The notes beneath the pieces are model-generated. The model saw only the letters and a program-made list of their open reading frames with translations. It was not told the DNA's origin and made no database searches. A stretch of DNA of 64,000 bases, from positions 3,658,001 through 3,722,000 of the forward strand of contig NZ_CP010776.1 in NCBI RefSeq assembly GCF_001577755.1, given 5' to 3'. Each line of letters opens with the position of its first letter. Position 1 is the first letter of the stretch. The translations under genes were made by a program, and so were the position numbers. Shown piece by piece: positions 19,140 to 28,487 of the stretch. The DNA comes from Rufibacter sp. DG15C. Lineage in GTDB: Bacteria > Bacteroidota > Bacteroidia > Cytophagales > Hymenobacteraceae.

Positions 19140-20048
19140 CTATTCCATTTTAATCTGACCCAGCTTGGCGCCAAGGCCCTGGCGTATGGCCCCTATTTGC
19201 TTTTTCCAGCCTGCCCAGCTAGTGTCTTTGTCAATTAAGACGTTTTGCAGCACCAGTCTAAACAAGATCTTTGGCAGAGACTTAAAATAGAATTCACTTA
19301 TAGAAGAATGCTTCTTCAGCAGAAACACATTATTACGGTACTCATACAGCCTTTTCACGGGAGAAGCCTGCACCGCTTTTACACATTGCCCCATTACCTT
19401 AATGGACACATAATGGGTCTGCGGGTGGTAAATTCTGCTACCGGTTACATAAAACAAGTGCAGATTATACTTAACACGGGCTCTCAGGCACATTTCGGCG
19501 TCATCACCCCAGATGAATATCTCTTTTAAGGGAAGGCCAATCTTTTGGAGGGTGGATTTATGAATACAGAAGCCTAAGAAGGGAATGCTCGTGGTCTCCA
19601 CTACCTCTTCTTGCAGACAGCTGGCTTCATTAGTAGTCACCCACTGTCCTCTGAGTTTCACTTTGGTATACCAGGCTAACTTTTGATTGTCTGTCTCACT
19701 GATGGCAACACTGCCATAGATGTTTCCGGTCTGGTGCAAGTGTTTGTCCAGCTCTTCAAAGGCCGTAGAAGCCACGACGCAGTCATCGTCCATGCACCAG
19801 CTCCAGTCATACCCTAACTCAAGGCTTTTCTGCATGCCGTGATAAAAACCGCCGGCCCCACCAAGGTTTTCCTGAGTATGTACCAGTAAATCACTTTGCG
19901 ACTTCAGCCATTCTGCCGTGCCATCTGTAGACCCGTTGTTTACCACCAGAATAGCGTCCACGGCCTTTGTCTGGTCTTGCAAAGACCGGACGCATTGCTT
20001 GAGCAGCTCAAGACGGTTATAAGTGACAACTATGGCAATGGTCTTCAT
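19140..20048 (-). CDS. Glycosyltransferase family 2, galactofuranosyl/rhamnosyl type
   Basis: 302 residues. IAIVVTYNR, VVNNGSTDGT, the subgroup phrase NLGGAGGFYHGM and the metal site WCMDDDC match the GlfT-like/rhamnosyltransferase branch of GT2, which uses UDP-galactofuranose or dTDP-rhamnose. It is the first gene of the operon that continues to 13007. The donor is inferred from the subgroup only. Confidence 0.85.
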   Translation of the reverse strand: MKTIAIVVTYNRLELLKQCVRSLQDQTKAVDAILVVNNGSTDGTAEWLKSQSDLLVHTQENLGGAGGFYHGMQKSLELGYDWSWCMDDDCVVASTAFEELDKHLHQTGNIYGSVAISETDNQKLAWYTKVKLRGQWVTTNEASCLQEEVVETTSIPFLGFCIHKSTLQKIGLPLKEIFIWGDDAEMCLRARVKYNLHLFYVTGSRIYHPQTHYVSIKVMGQCVKAVQASPVKRLYEYRNNVFLLKKHSSISEFYFKSLPKILFRLVLQNVLIDKDTSWAGWKKQIGAIRQGLGAKLGQIKME

Positions 20049-20525
20049 CCAGAAATTTTAAGGCGATATACTTGGCTCTGTTAATTAAGTTGGAGTAATG
20101 AATTATTTAAACGCTAACCTGCTCTCCCTCAAATCAAAAAATTAGGCTGATCTACTTTTTGAGCTCTAAAAAACAGCCTACAGTATTTACCACACTACTA
20201 TAATAAGGCGGCAAAATTGGTTATTAAAACCTATAAACACTACAAGTTCTCTGCTTTTCTTCCTCTCCTAGGATCCTGGCTCCACAATAATTGCGCTGAT
20301 TTTGATAGACTTGCATGGTCAATCTGTATAAGTACAGCAGCCTTTCTAACTCAAACTATTCAGGTAGTTCTTAATGCCTTTATTAACGCGTGATAACGAC
20401 AAAAATATTGTACGGCCGTTTTTGACCTGTTTTGGGGAAATTAAGCCAAAAATTAGATACTATAGAAACTTTAGAGCTACTCTCCTAATGAGGGCCAAGG
20501 AGGATCATACTACCAATATAATAAA
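20049..20525. other. AT-rich intergenic region in the polysaccharide locus
   Basis: About 480 AT-rich bases upstream of the main glycan operon, probably holding its promoter. It contains one degenerate repeat copy (20412-20452) and a short hairpin near 20144-20180 (AGGCTG ... CAGCCT). No gene seen. Confidence 0.6.
20412..20452. repeat. Palindromic repeat, degenerate copy
   Basis: CGGCCGTTTTTGACCTG is intact on the left; the right arm has decayed to TTAAGCCAAAAATT. It is the only copy within the polysaccharide operon region, after the flippase stop. Confidence 0.55.
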
Positions 20526-21812
20526 TTACAACAATTTAATCCTCTTTTTATACAAGAAAAGAAACATAAGTGCTGTCACCAAGCCTTCGGTAATCATTAA
20601 AAGAATGGCTACTCCGGTGTATTCAAAGCGCTCGGCAACAAATGGCGCTGCACAAATATTTAAAAGGCTCCCAGTAAACAAGATGTAAAAGAATTGTCTT
20701 CGGTAGCCCAGGTTTAACATGGCTTGAATGCCAAACACATTGCTCAGGCAGACCAGCAATGGCAAACCAGCTAAAATCCGAAGTACGGGCACCACAGGCA
20801 GGAACTCCTCTCCCATGATGATCTTCACCAGCCATGGCGCCGCAATGGCAATCAGAACAGACACCAACGCAGATCCCACAAAGGTCCACCTAGCCAGCTT
20901 CCGTAACAAGGCTACCATTCTTTCCTGAGATTCATGCATCAATTTGCTTAAGTAAGGAAACAATGTCTGCGACACAGGAATGAACAGACCTTGAACGGCC
21001 CTAACAATTTTTTCGGCGCCCGAGTAATAGCCTGCTGCCTCCGGACCTGCCAATAGGCCCAAGAAGAACGTGTTGGAAATGGTATAGGCGCTGATAGACA
21101 CATTGGAGATAAATACAAACCACCCCTGCTCCAATTGGTGCTTTATTCCCGAAAAAGTGACAGCCGTGGGTCTGAGGTGAAATTCTTTCCAAATCAAGGT
21201 CAAGCTCACGCCACCAGCTACTATAATCCCTAAAGACTGGAAAAGGGGCACCCACAAAATGTCTTCGGGCTGGCGCACTACCACCATAATGGCGGTGGCA
21301 TAAATAACTTTTGCGACCAAATGCACAATGGTCACATATTTCATGCGCTCCATGCCCTGGAAAAACCAAATGGGCATGAGCAACTGGCCTAAAGCCACGC
21401 CATACGCCACCAAAAAAAGCAATCTGTTCTCCTGGAATATAGGAACCCAGGTCACCAAGGCCAGCAAGACCAGAAAGCAGACAATAAAAAAAAGCAGCTT
21501 GAGTGACAGAATATGCGTGACGATTTCCCTCAGCTTTTGCGGGTCGTCATGGTGACGGGCAATTTGCTGCGTGCCTGACAAATCAAATCCGTAGTCAATA
21601 ACAATGATAAAGTATTGAATGAACGCCTGCGCGAAGCTGAGCAACCCAAACGTAGCTACGCCCAGCGCTTGCATGAGCACCGGCATAACCACTAGTGGCA
21701 ATAGGTAGTTAAGCCCTTGCAAAACTGACAAGGACAGAAAGTTCTGAAAAAGACGATTTCTGGTCTGGTTCATCAGCAACCCTTGCACACGTACTGGCAG
21801 AAAACGCTTCAA
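20526..21812 (-). CDS. Polysaccharide flippase (Wzx-like)
   Basis: 428 residues (415 if translation starts at the second Met, 21773) with about twelve to fourteen hydrophobic segments. The opening NFLSLSVLQGLNYLLPLVVMP and FGLLSFAQAFIQYF match the Polysacc_synt family, which flips lipid-linked oligosaccharides across the inner membrane. It sits upstream of the glycosyltransferase operon, separated by an AT-rich gap, and is divergent from the Wzz-like gene. Confidence 0.87.
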   Translation of the reverse strand: MKRFLPVRVQGLLMNQTRNRLFQNFLSLSVLQGLNYLLPLVVMPVLMQALGVATFGLLSFAQAFIQYFIIVIDYGFDLSGTQQIARHHDDPQKLREIVTHILSLKLLFFIVCFLVLLALVTWVPIFQENRLLFLVAYGVALGQLLMPIWFFQGMERMKYVTIVHLVAKVIYATAIMVVVRQPEDILWVPLFQSLGIIVAGGVSLTLIWKEFHLRPTAVTFSGIKHQLEQGWFVFISNVSISAYTISNTFFLGLLAGPEAAGYYSGAEKIVRAVQGLFIPVSQTLFPYLSKLMHESQERMVALLRKLARWTFVGSALVSVLIAIAAPWLVKIIMGEEFLPVVPVLRILAGLPLLVCLSNVFGIQAMLNLGYRRQFFYILFTGSLLNICAAPFVAERFEYTGVAILLMITEGLVTALMFLFLYKKRIKLL

Positions 21813-21926
21813 AAGGACTGGAAAAGAGGTGGAGACTGTTTTAACCGAAACACAAAACTACTAAAAGGCCTTTAAGCGGGAATAATATAAAATGACTATT
21901 TTAGCCGGTCTTAATTCAATGCCCAC

Positions 21927-22799
21927 ATGAGCACCCACCCAACTTCTATGCCTCCTACACCTTCAGAATCTGGGGAATACATTGATATCTTCTCCTTATT
22001 AAGAAGCTTCTTCCGGTTCATTGGGGTTTTAATTCAGGTAGTCTTCCGGAATATCCTGCTGGTGCTGGCCTGTTTGATTGTTGCCGTGGGAATTGCCTTT
22101 TATGAGTACAAATCCAGAACTCCTTATTATATCTCTGAGATGGTGGTCACCACAGGCGCGCTGGATCCTATGATTTCATCTGTGCTCTTGGAACGACTTT
22201 CAGCTGATATTGAGGACCAAAGTCCCGAATTCCTAGCCCGAAAACTGCACATCTCCCCTTCCGCTGCCGGACAAATTTCTAGCATCGGGGCCATAGAACT
22301 GCCACCAACAAATCTCACCAATTATTATGACTCACTGGGCATAAGGGCGCAACCCATTGTCTTTAGCGTGACGGTGCGCAACCCGATTTACTTTGACACC
22401 GTGCAGACGGCTCTTGTGCGTTACGTAGAAGAGAACCAGTTTTTTAAGCAGTATAAGCAATCCCATGAGCAACGCATCACCTCCTTTATTTCTAGAATAG
22501 ACAGGGATATTGCGCAATTGGACAGTGTTAAATTGGCGGTCATCCGTTCAGGAAGATCCACAGACGCCATCCAGCCCGAGGGTTTGTTTAGCGAAGGCTT
22601 GGGCTTGTACAGAAAAAAGGAAGCCCTGCAGCGACAGTTAGAAGATTTACACCATGTGCAGGTGGTTGTTCCGTTCACGCCCCAGGCTAAACCGCATGGT
22701 CCCAAGAAATGGCCGTTTCTAATCATTGGCGCTTTACTGGGTGGATTAGTGGGAACTGCCTTGGCCTATAGAAGAGATAAGAAAAGAGGTTTAATCTAA
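21927..22799 (+). CDS. Wzz-like chain-length determinant protein
   Basis: 290 residues with two membrane helices (about 35-60 and 262-282) around a periplasmic, partly coiled-coil domain. This is the topology of Wzz co-polymerases, which set glycan chain length with Wzy. There is no C-terminal kinase domain. It starts EYIDIFSLLRSFFRF, similar to other Wzz starts. Position beside the flippase supports the role. Confidence 0.8.
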   Translation: MSTHPTSMPPTPSESGEYIDIFSLLRSFFRFIGVLIQVVFRNILLVLACLIVAVGIAFYEYKSRTPYYISEMVVTTGALDPMISSVLLERLSADIEDQSPEFLARKLHISPSAAGQISSIGAIELPPTNLTNYYDSLGIRAQPIVFSVTVRNPIYFDTVQTALVRYVEENQFFKQYKQSHEQRITSFISRIDRDIAQLDSVKLAVIRSGRSTDAIQPEGLFSEGLGLYRKKEALQRQLEDLHHVQVVVPFTPQAKPHGPKKWPFLIIGALLGGLVGTALAYRRDKKRGLI

Positions 22800-22806
22800 C
22801 TTAATC

Positions 22807-23427
22807 ATGGCGTCCAATCAACTTTTCAGCAAAGACCCTGTGCTGCAGGAGCTTGTGAACAAAAGCGAGGAGATTACCTTATCCAAGGACCGCAAACCCA
22901 TCTATGATTCGCTGCTGAGTTCAATTATCTCTCAGCAATTGTCTGTAAAAGCGGCAGCTACCATCAAAAGTCGGTTTTTGGCCTTGTTTCCAGAAAACAA
23001 CCCAAAACCAGAATTGGTCTTAGCTGCCTCCACAGAAGACTTGCGCGCGGTGGGTCTTTCGGGTCAGAAAGTTGGCTACGTGAAAAGCGTGGCGCAGCAC
23101 AAGCTGGATGGCCTTCTGGAAGACGCAGACATTGCGCACCTACCTGACGAGGAACTGATTGAACGACTGGTCGCCATCAAAGGGATTGGAAAATGGTCAG
23201 CAGAGATGATTCTGATGTTTGCCTTGCAGCGCCCAGACGTGATGCCGGTAGACGACCTGGGTATTTATAATGCCATGAAACGCCTGTACCAGTTTAAGGA
23301 ATCCCATAAAGAAGCCAAAAAGAAGATGCTAGCGCTTTCTCAAAACTGGCAACCTAATAGAACCTTAGCCTGCCAGTACTTGTGGCAATCCTTGAACAAC
23401 ACCCCAGACAAACCCACGGTTTCTTAG
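22807..23427 (+). CDS. DNA-3-methyladenine glycosylase II (AlkA-like, HhH-GPD)
   Basis: 206 residues, the short form without the AlkA N-terminal domain. HhH-GPD fold with LVAIKGIGKWSAEMI (about 121-135) and the catalytic Asp in MPVDDLG (149/150). It removes alkylated bases in base excision repair. It starts seven bases after the Wzz-like gene, so it may share its message. The stretch encoding residues 55-66 resembles the palindromic repeat. Confidence 0.9.
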   Translation: MASNQLFSKDPVLQELVNKSEEITLSKDRKPIYDSLLSSIISQQLSVKAAATIKSRFLALFPENNPKPELVLAASTEDLRAVGLSGQKVGYVKSVAQHKLDGLLEDADIAHLPDEELIERLVAIKGIGKWSAEMILMFALQRPDVMPVDDLGIYNAMKRLYQFKESHKEAKKKMLALSQNWQPNRTLACQYLWQSLNNTPDKPTVS

Positions 23428-23477
23428 CCTTAAAATACTAGGAAGAAGTTGGCAGCTACTATTAATTGAACGCAATA

Positions 23478-23516
23478 CCGTTTTGGGGCTGATTTCTGAA
23501 AATTAGGCCAAAAACG
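23478..23516. repeat. Palindromic repeat, partly degenerate
   Basis: CCGTTTTGGGGCTG / TTAGGCCAAAAACG, between the convergent glycosylase and DUF58 genes, ending three bases before the DUF58 stop. Confidence 0.7.
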
Positions 23517-23518
23517 AC

Positions 23519-24436
23519 TTACCTGACTTTCTGACGTTTTACTAAATACGCGTAAAGGACTTTGTCCAAAGGCTCCCGCAGGTCCACGGATACCAAATCT
23601 ATCCGGTGCTGGCCACAACGCAGTTTCAGCTCGTTTTTGAAATGCTGCATGGCTTTCACATAAGCTTCCCTGATCTCAGCGGGCTGCACTTTTATTTTAT
23701 CTCCTCCCTCTAGTCCTTCAAAGGTGAAGGGACGGTCTGGGAAAAGAAATTCTTCTTCGGTTTCTGCGTGGGTGATGTGAAAGATGAGAATCTCATGCTG
23801 CTGGTGCCGAAGGTGCTGCAGGGCCGTGAAAATTTCGTCCAGCTGCTCAAACTGGCTCATCATGTCCGTGAACAGAATTACCAGAGACCGTTTAGGCAGG
23901 GTTTGGGCAATCTGATGCAGCATACCGGCTACCCTTGTTTGTTTCTGCGGCGGTGCCTCCTTTTTAAGTTGCTGCTGCAATGTGAGCATTAGCGTGTGCA
24001 GGTGCGCGCCCGTTGACTTAATTGCCGATTGATACTCAATATGGTCTGAGAAGGTAGTGAGGCCCACGGCATCGCGTTGCTTTTGTAAGAGCGTGGCCAA
24101 AGCCGCCGCGGCCATGACGGCGTAAGACAACTTGCCGTAGTTTTCTATGGGATAGAACATGGAGCCAGACACGTCTAGCAGCAGTTGGCACCGCAGGTTG
24201 GTCTCCTCCTCGTACCGCTTCACAAACAGTTTTTCGGTGCGGGCAAACACCTTCCAGTCTATGTGACGGGTACTTTCGCCGGGATTATATAGCCGGTGCT
24301 CAGAAAACTCAACCGAAAAGCCGTGGTACGGAGATTTGTGCAGTCCCGTAATAAAGCCCTCCACCATTTTCTTGGCCAAAAACTCTAGGTTCTGCACTTG
24401 CCGTACGGCCTCCAGGTCAACTTCTATCCTGCTCAT
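23519..24436 (-). CDS. DUF58/vWA-like protein
   Basis: 305 residues. The DUF58 signature (GFSVEFSEHRLYNPGES, DWKVFARTEKLFVKRYEE) is followed by a vWA-like fold with the MIDAS-type motif LLDVSGSMFYP near 93. Such proteins usually work with MoxR AAA ATPases in maturation of other proteins. No MoxR gene is adjacent; the upstream neighbour, overlapping by 20 bases, is an RlpA-like protein. Confidence 0.88.
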   Translation of the reverse strand: MSRIEVDLEAVRQVQNLEFLAKKMVEGFITGLHKSPYHGFSVEFSEHRLYNPGESTRHIDWKVFARTEKLFVKRYEEETNLRCQLLLDVSGSMFYPIENYGKLSYAVMAAAALATLLQKQRDAVGLTTFSDHIEYQSAIKSTGAHLHTLMLTLQQQLKKEAPPQKQTRVAGMLHQIAQTLPKRSLVILFTDMMSQFEQLDEIFTALQHLRHQQHEILIFHITHAETEEEFLFPDRPFTFEGLEGGDKIKVQPAEIREAYVKAMQHFKNELKLRCGQHRIDLVSVDLREPLDKVLYAYLVKRQKVR

Positions 24437-24833
24437 GTTTGGCTTTCTCCCCTTCCCAGTACGCCAGTGCGGCCTCTTTGCTTATGCCCGTGATGCGTAC
24501 CTGCATGCTACCGGGCCCCAGGATTCCCAGCTCTTTGGCGGCAGATTTGGAGAGATCTATGGCAAAAGGAGACTTGCGGCTCATGCGGTCATTGATTTTA
24601 ACCACCACCACCTGGCCGGTGCTCAAGTGCTCCACTTTCACATAAGTGTTAAGCGGCAGATAGGCATGGGCGGCGGTAGGAAGGTCTGGGTTGTAGCGCT
24701 CCCCACTGCTGGTTTTGCGTCCTTCATAGTGGCTGGCATAATACGTAGCCTTGCCCAATTGCTTGTACGGCTGGTAGCCTAGGCCCAAAAATGGCGTCAA
24801 GACCAACAAAAAAAAGAGTAGTTTTCTAAGCAT
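24417..24833 (-). CDS. rlpA: RlpA-like septal ring protein (DPBB domain)
   Basis: 138 residues from the Met at 24833 (a Met five codons upstream is possible). A signal peptide (MLRKLLFFLLVLTPFLGLG) precedes a double-psi beta-barrel: GKATYYASHYEGRKTSSGE, then KINDRMSRKS and IDLSKSAAKELG. RlpA proteins act on or bind peptidoglycan; no SPOR domain is present, so it is the short form. Overlaps the DUF58 gene by 20 bases. Confidence 0.85.
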   Translation of the reverse strand: MLRKLLFFLLVLTPFLGLGYQPYKQLGKATYYASHYEGRKTSSGERYNPDLPTAAHAYLPLNTYVKVEHLSTGQVVVVKINDRMSRKSPFAIDLSKSAAKELGILGPGSMQVRITGISKEAALAYWEGEKAKHEQDRS

Positions 24834-24962
24834 GTCTGTCTGTCCCACTGGAACATTAGTACATTCGAATTTAACTATTAAAATTAATCTTTAAAATTTT
24901 TTAAAATGGAACTCTTCCTTTAAATTGGCTCCAACAAATACTAACAAGGAACCCTTCAAGTT

Positions 24963-25301
24963 ATGGTGGAAGAGAACAACGACAAAGCGGAAATCTACTC
25001 ACAACGAGTAAGAGCAGGAAAGCGCACCTATTTCTTTGATGTGAAGTCAACCCGCTCCAATGATTATTACCTTACTATCACGGAGAGCAAGCGTAAGTTC
25101 AAAGATGAGAACTACTCTTATGAGAAGCATAAGATTTTCTTGTACAAAGAAGACTTTGCCAAATTTGTAGAGGCGCTACAAGACACCATTGACCACGTGA
25201 AAGGTGAGTTGTTGTCTGAAGAGGCATTAGCGGACATGGAACGCCTGGAACAAGAGGCCCCAGAGACCGCCACCGTAGACGAAGAACTGAAGTGGGAATA
25301 A
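24963..25301 (+). CDS. PUR-family nucleic acid-binding protein (DUF3276)
   Basis: 112 residues. One PUR-type domain (RAGKRTYFFDVKSTRSNDYYLTI, then KHKIFLYKEDFAKFVEAL) and an acidic tail. The family is common in Bacteroidota and spirochaetes, where it binds single-stranded DNA or RNA. It stands alone with a clear terminator downstream. Confidence 0.88.
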   Translation: MVEENNDKAEIYSQRVRAGKRTYFFDVKSTRSNDYYLTITESKRKFKDENYSYEKHKIFLYKEDFAKFVEALQDTIDHVKGELLSEEALADMERLEQEAPETATVDEELKWE

Positions 25302-25320
25302 CCTCTCCTTCTTTCTCCTC

Positions 25321-25348
25321 AAGCTCATGCCTCGCGTGAGCTTTTTTT
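25321..25348 (+). terminator. Intrinsic terminator after the PUR gene
   Basis: AAGCTCA pairs with TGAGCTT (stem 25321-25343), followed by a run of seven T. Confidence 0.75.
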
Positions 25349-25362
25349 ATGCCCGTCAGTTT

Positions 25363-25401
25363 CCATATTTGAGCTGTTTTCCAGAAAATAAGCCAAAAAC
25401 G
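25363..25401. repeat. Palindromic repeat, degenerate copy
   Basis: Left arm decayed to CCATATTTGAGCTG; the centre TTTTCCAGAAAA and right arm AGCCAAAAACG are conserved. It lies between the PUR terminator and ychF. Confidence 0.55.
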
Positions 25402-25541
25402 CCCTCTCCTATTATCGCCAGAAAGATTACCGCTAGAATCCGTATATTTGCGGCCGTTTAGGCGAATTCCTGCTCCTTCTAATAAGGTAACAGGGCCTGA
25501 TCAAATTTTCAATCTTTAGATAATCTACCAACACTTATAAT

Positions 25542-26639
25542 ATGGGACTTCGTTGCGGAATAGTGGGTTTACCAAACGTAGGCAAATCTACGCTGTTCAA
25601 TGCCTTGTCAAACGCCAAAGCAGAATCTGCCAATTACCCTTTCTGTACCATTGAGCCCAACGTGGGCGTGATTACCGTCCCAGATGAGCGCCTTCAGATT
25701 CTTGAGGGTTTGGTTCACCCAGAGCGCGTGTTGCCAACCGTGATGGAGTTTGTGGACATTGCCGGTCTGGTGAAAGGTGCCAGCAAAGGCGAAGGCTTGG
25801 GTAACAAATTCTTAGCCAACATTAGAGAGGTAGACGCGGTCATTCACGTGGTGCGCTGCTTTGATGACCCCAACATTGTGCACGTAGCCGGTGGCGTAGA
25901 CCCCGTGTTTGACAAAGACGTGATTGACACAGAACTTCAGTTGAAAGACTTGGAGTCTATTGACAAGAAGATTGCCAAGGTAGAGCGCACCGCCAAGTCT
26001 GGTGACGCTGCCGCCAAAAAGGAGTTTGCGTCGTTGCAACGGTTCAAGCAACATTTAGAAAGCGGCAAGAATGCCCGCTCCCTGGATGTATCAGAAGAGG
26101 ACTTGGATGCTGTAGAAGACTTGAAGCTTTTGACCATTAAGCCTGTGATCTATGTAGCCAACGTTGACGAGGCTTCTATTTTGACTGGCAACAAATTTCT
26201 GGACGCATTAAAAGAGCACGTAGCCGATGAGAATGCTGAGGTGGTGGTGATTTCTGCAGCCATTGAAGAACAGATTGCTGACTTTACAGACGCCGAGGAA
26301 AAAGAAATGTTCTTAGGCGAGTACGGCTTGACTGAGTCTGGCTTGAACCGCCTCATCAGGGCCTCTTACTCCTTGTTGAATTTGATCACCTACTTTACCG
26401 CTGGCGTGAAGGAAGTGCGAGCCTGGACCATACAAAGAGGCTGGAAAGCACCACAGGCTGCCGGTGTCATCCATACAGACTTTGAGAAGGGTTTTATTAG
26501 AGCAGAAGTGATCAAATTACCAGATTACGTGGAGTATAAGTCTGAGGCAAAAATAAAAGAAGCCGGCAAAATGTCTGTAGAAGGCAAAGAATACGTGGTA
26601 CAAGACGGTGATATCATGCATTTTAGATTCAACGTCTAA
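25542..26639 (+). CDS. ychF: Redox-regulated ATPase YchF/OLA1
   Basis: 365 residues, normal length. P-loop GLPNVGKSTLF at 10-20, NYPFCTIEPNVG, DIAGLVKGAS, and the altered G4 motif (VANVDEAS in place of NKxD), which makes the family prefer ATP. The C-terminal TGS domain ends HFRFNV. It binds ribosomes and affects stress responses. A TATATTTG box lies at 25443-25450. Confidence 0.95.
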   Translation: MGLRCGIVGLPNVGKSTLFNALSNAKAESANYPFCTIEPNVGVITVPDERLQILEGLVHPERVLPTVMEFVDIAGLVKGASKGEGLGNKFLANIREVDAVIHVVRCFDDPNIVHVAGGVDPVFDKDVIDTELQLKDLESIDKKIAKVERTAKSGDAAAKKEFASLQRFKQHLESGKNARSLDVSEEDLDAVEDLKLLTIKPVIYVANVDEASILTGNKFLDALKEHVADENAEVVVISAAIEEQIADFTDAEEKEMFLGEYGLTESGLNRLIRASYSLLNLITYFTAGVKEVRAWTIQRGWKAPQAAGVIHTDFEKGFIRAEVIKLPDYVEYKSEAKIKEAGKMSVEGKEYVVQDGDIMHFRFNV

Positions 26640-26665
26640 GTATTCATATTTGAAGATGACCATTC

Positions 26666-26698
26666 AAAAACGGAGAGCCAAAAAGGCTCTCCGTTTTT
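26666..26698 (+). terminator. Intrinsic terminator after ychF
   Basis: AAAAACGGAGAGCC pairs with GGCTCTCCGTTTTT around a short A loop. This is a plain hairpin, not a member of the repeat family, although it ends in CGTTTTT. Confidence 0.85.
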
Positions 26699-26885
26699 AT
26701 TTTCGGCTTTTTCTAGTGAAAGACGGTGATAGATTGAGTTGGACAACGAACATAAATAGTGAAATTAATAACCTGCCCCTCTGCTACTTACGTACTAGGA
26801 ATATTTATTATTTCAAAGAAATGGAAACATTTTCTTTCTTTTGGGGTAAACATGCTCATATTACTATATTCCAACTTTTAAAACT

Positions 26886-28379
26886 ATGAAAAGAACCTTA
26901 CTTAAAGCAACATTGGCAGGCGCGCTTTTGCTGTCCATGGGTGCTACCAACAATTCAATAGCACAGTCTGCCGACCGGCCTTGGGGACTATCGCTTTATG
27001 CAAGCGCCAATCAGGCTAGAACCAACATGCGTAATGATATCTGGGACATGAGTAACTCCTCTTGGGGAGGTGGTTTGGCCATTAACCGTTACTTGTCTCC
27101 GTCGTTTGACGTGGCCTTGCAACTAAACTATTTCAACTTAGAGCAGGACTCTCCTTCTGTAACTTGGAGAACCACTGGTTTAGGACCAGGTAGATTTGAA
27201 GATGAGATTGGTACTGCCAACCTTGCGTTCAAATTAAAAATGAACAACGGTAAAATCTTGAAAGAAGAGTCTTTCTTGAAGCCGTACCTGGTAGCCGGTG
27301 TTGGTCTACAGTACGCCAGCGTTGAGGCGTATCTGCCAGTTGGTATCCCTGGAGGTACTCGTCAGGAGAAATGGGATGAAGGCCTTCTACGCATGAACTA
27401 CATGGGTGGTGCCGGTCTTGGTTTCAGAATCACTGACGGTATCAGCTTATTTGCCCAAACAACTTTAAACTACCCAACTACTGACCTATTAGACGGTATC
27501 TCTAACGAGCAGTCTGATGAGTTGAATGACCGCTATTTGCAGCACCAGTTCGGTCTATCTTTCGGTTTAGGTAAAGCCAAAGACACAGACGGTGACGGTG
27601 TTTCTGATAGAAGAGACGAATGCCCAGACACCCCAGCTGGTGTTCAGGTTGACAAAAAAGGCTGTCCTTTGGATGGTGACGGTGATGGCGTAGCTGACTA
27701 CCTAGACAAGTGTCCTACTGAAGCGGGTACTGCTGCCCTAGAAGGTTGCCCAGACCGCGACAATGACGGTGTTCGTGACTCAGAAGATGAGTGTCCAGAT
27801 CAGGCTGGTCCTGCTGCCACTCGTGGTTGTCCAGATTCTGACGCTGACGGCGTAGCTGACAAAGATGACAAGTGCCCAGGCACTCCAGCTGGTACAAGAG
27901 TTGATGCTTCTGGTTGCCCAGTAGTAGTTGACCGTGACGGTGACGGTGTTAACGATGACGTAGACAAGTGTCCAGATGTAGCTGGTACTGCCGCTAACTT
28001 GGGTTGCCCAGGCTTAGACGCTGCTGACAGCACGTACATGGCTACTACTCCTAAGATCCAGTTTGAATTCAACAGAGCCGTATTGAAACCAGTATCTTTC
28101 AACACGCTTGACAGAATGGCGACTATGCTAGGTAAGTATCCGCACTACAACTTGCGTATCTCTGGCCACGCTGACCACGTTGGTTCTAACGAGTACAACC
28201 AAGAGTTGTCACTAAGAAGAGCAGACGCTGCCAAGTCTTACTTGATTGACAAGAAAGGCATCAGCTCTGACCGTATCTTGACAGAAGGTTTTGGTGAAGA
28301 GCGTCCAATTGCTCCTAACACTACCAGCTCTGGAAGATCACAAAACAGACGTGCTGAATTCAGATTGTTTATTCAATAA
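26886..28379 (+). CDS. OmpA-family outer membrane protein with TSP3 repeats
   Basis: 497 residues. Signal peptide (ends near SIAQ), an eight-stranded barrel-like region (about 30-235), five calcium-binding thrombospondin type 3 repeats (DGDGV ... DxCP units, about 236-375), and a C-terminal OmpA peptidoglycan-binding domain (about 385-497, SGHADHVGSNEYNQELSLRR). It anchors the outer membrane to the wall and is likely abundant: codon choice is uniform and a strong terminator follows. Confidence 0.93.
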   Translation: MKRTLLKATLAGALLLSMGATNNSIAQSADRPWGLSLYASANQARTNMRNDIWDMSNSSWGGGLAINRYLSPSFDVALQLNYFNLEQDSPSVTWRTTGLGPGRFEDEIGTANLAFKLKMNNGKILKEESFLKPYLVAGVGLQYASVEAYLPVGIPGGTRQEKWDEGLLRMNYMGGAGLGFRITDGISLFAQTTLNYPTTDLLDGISNEQSDELNDRYLQHQFGLSFGLGKAKDTDGDGVSDRRDECPDTPAGVQVDKKGCPLDGDGDGVADYLDKCPTEAGTAALEGCPDRDNDGVRDSEDECPDQAGPAATRGCPDSDADGVADKDDKCPGTPAGTRVDASGCPVVVDRDGDGVNDDVDKCPDVAGTAANLGCPGLDAADSTYMATTPKIQFEFNRAVLKPVSFNTLDRMATMLGKYPHYNLRISGHADHVGSNEYNQELSLRRADAAKSYLIDKKGISSDRILTEGFGEERPIAPNTTSSGRSQNRRAEFRLFIQ

Positions 28380-28401
28380 CTGAATCCATCATAAAAAACA
28401 G

Positions 28402-28430
28402 AAAAGCCCCGCCATTGGTGGGGCTTTTTT
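28402..28430 (+). terminator. Intrinsic terminator after ompA-like gene
   Basis: AAAAGCCCCGCC pairs with GGTGGGGCTTTT around ATT, with a T tail. Confidence 0.85.
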
Positions 28431-28487
28431 GCGTTTAAGGAAATAGGTTGCTCCATTTTAAGGGCTACCTTTTTACCATATGTTCCC

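Noticed and set aside
20374-20688. 104-codon plus-strand ORF near the flippase
   Set aside because: It overlaps a repeat copy and the flippase end in antisense and has no protein-like features.
26608-26889. 93-codon ORF between ychF and the OmpA gene
   Set aside because: It overlaps the end of ychF, runs through a strong terminator and has no protein-like pattern.
27590-28010. Regular repeats that could suggest a CRISPR array or tandem DNA repeat
   Set aside because: They are in-frame thrombospondin type 3 repeats of the OmpA protein (DGDGV units), a protein feature.
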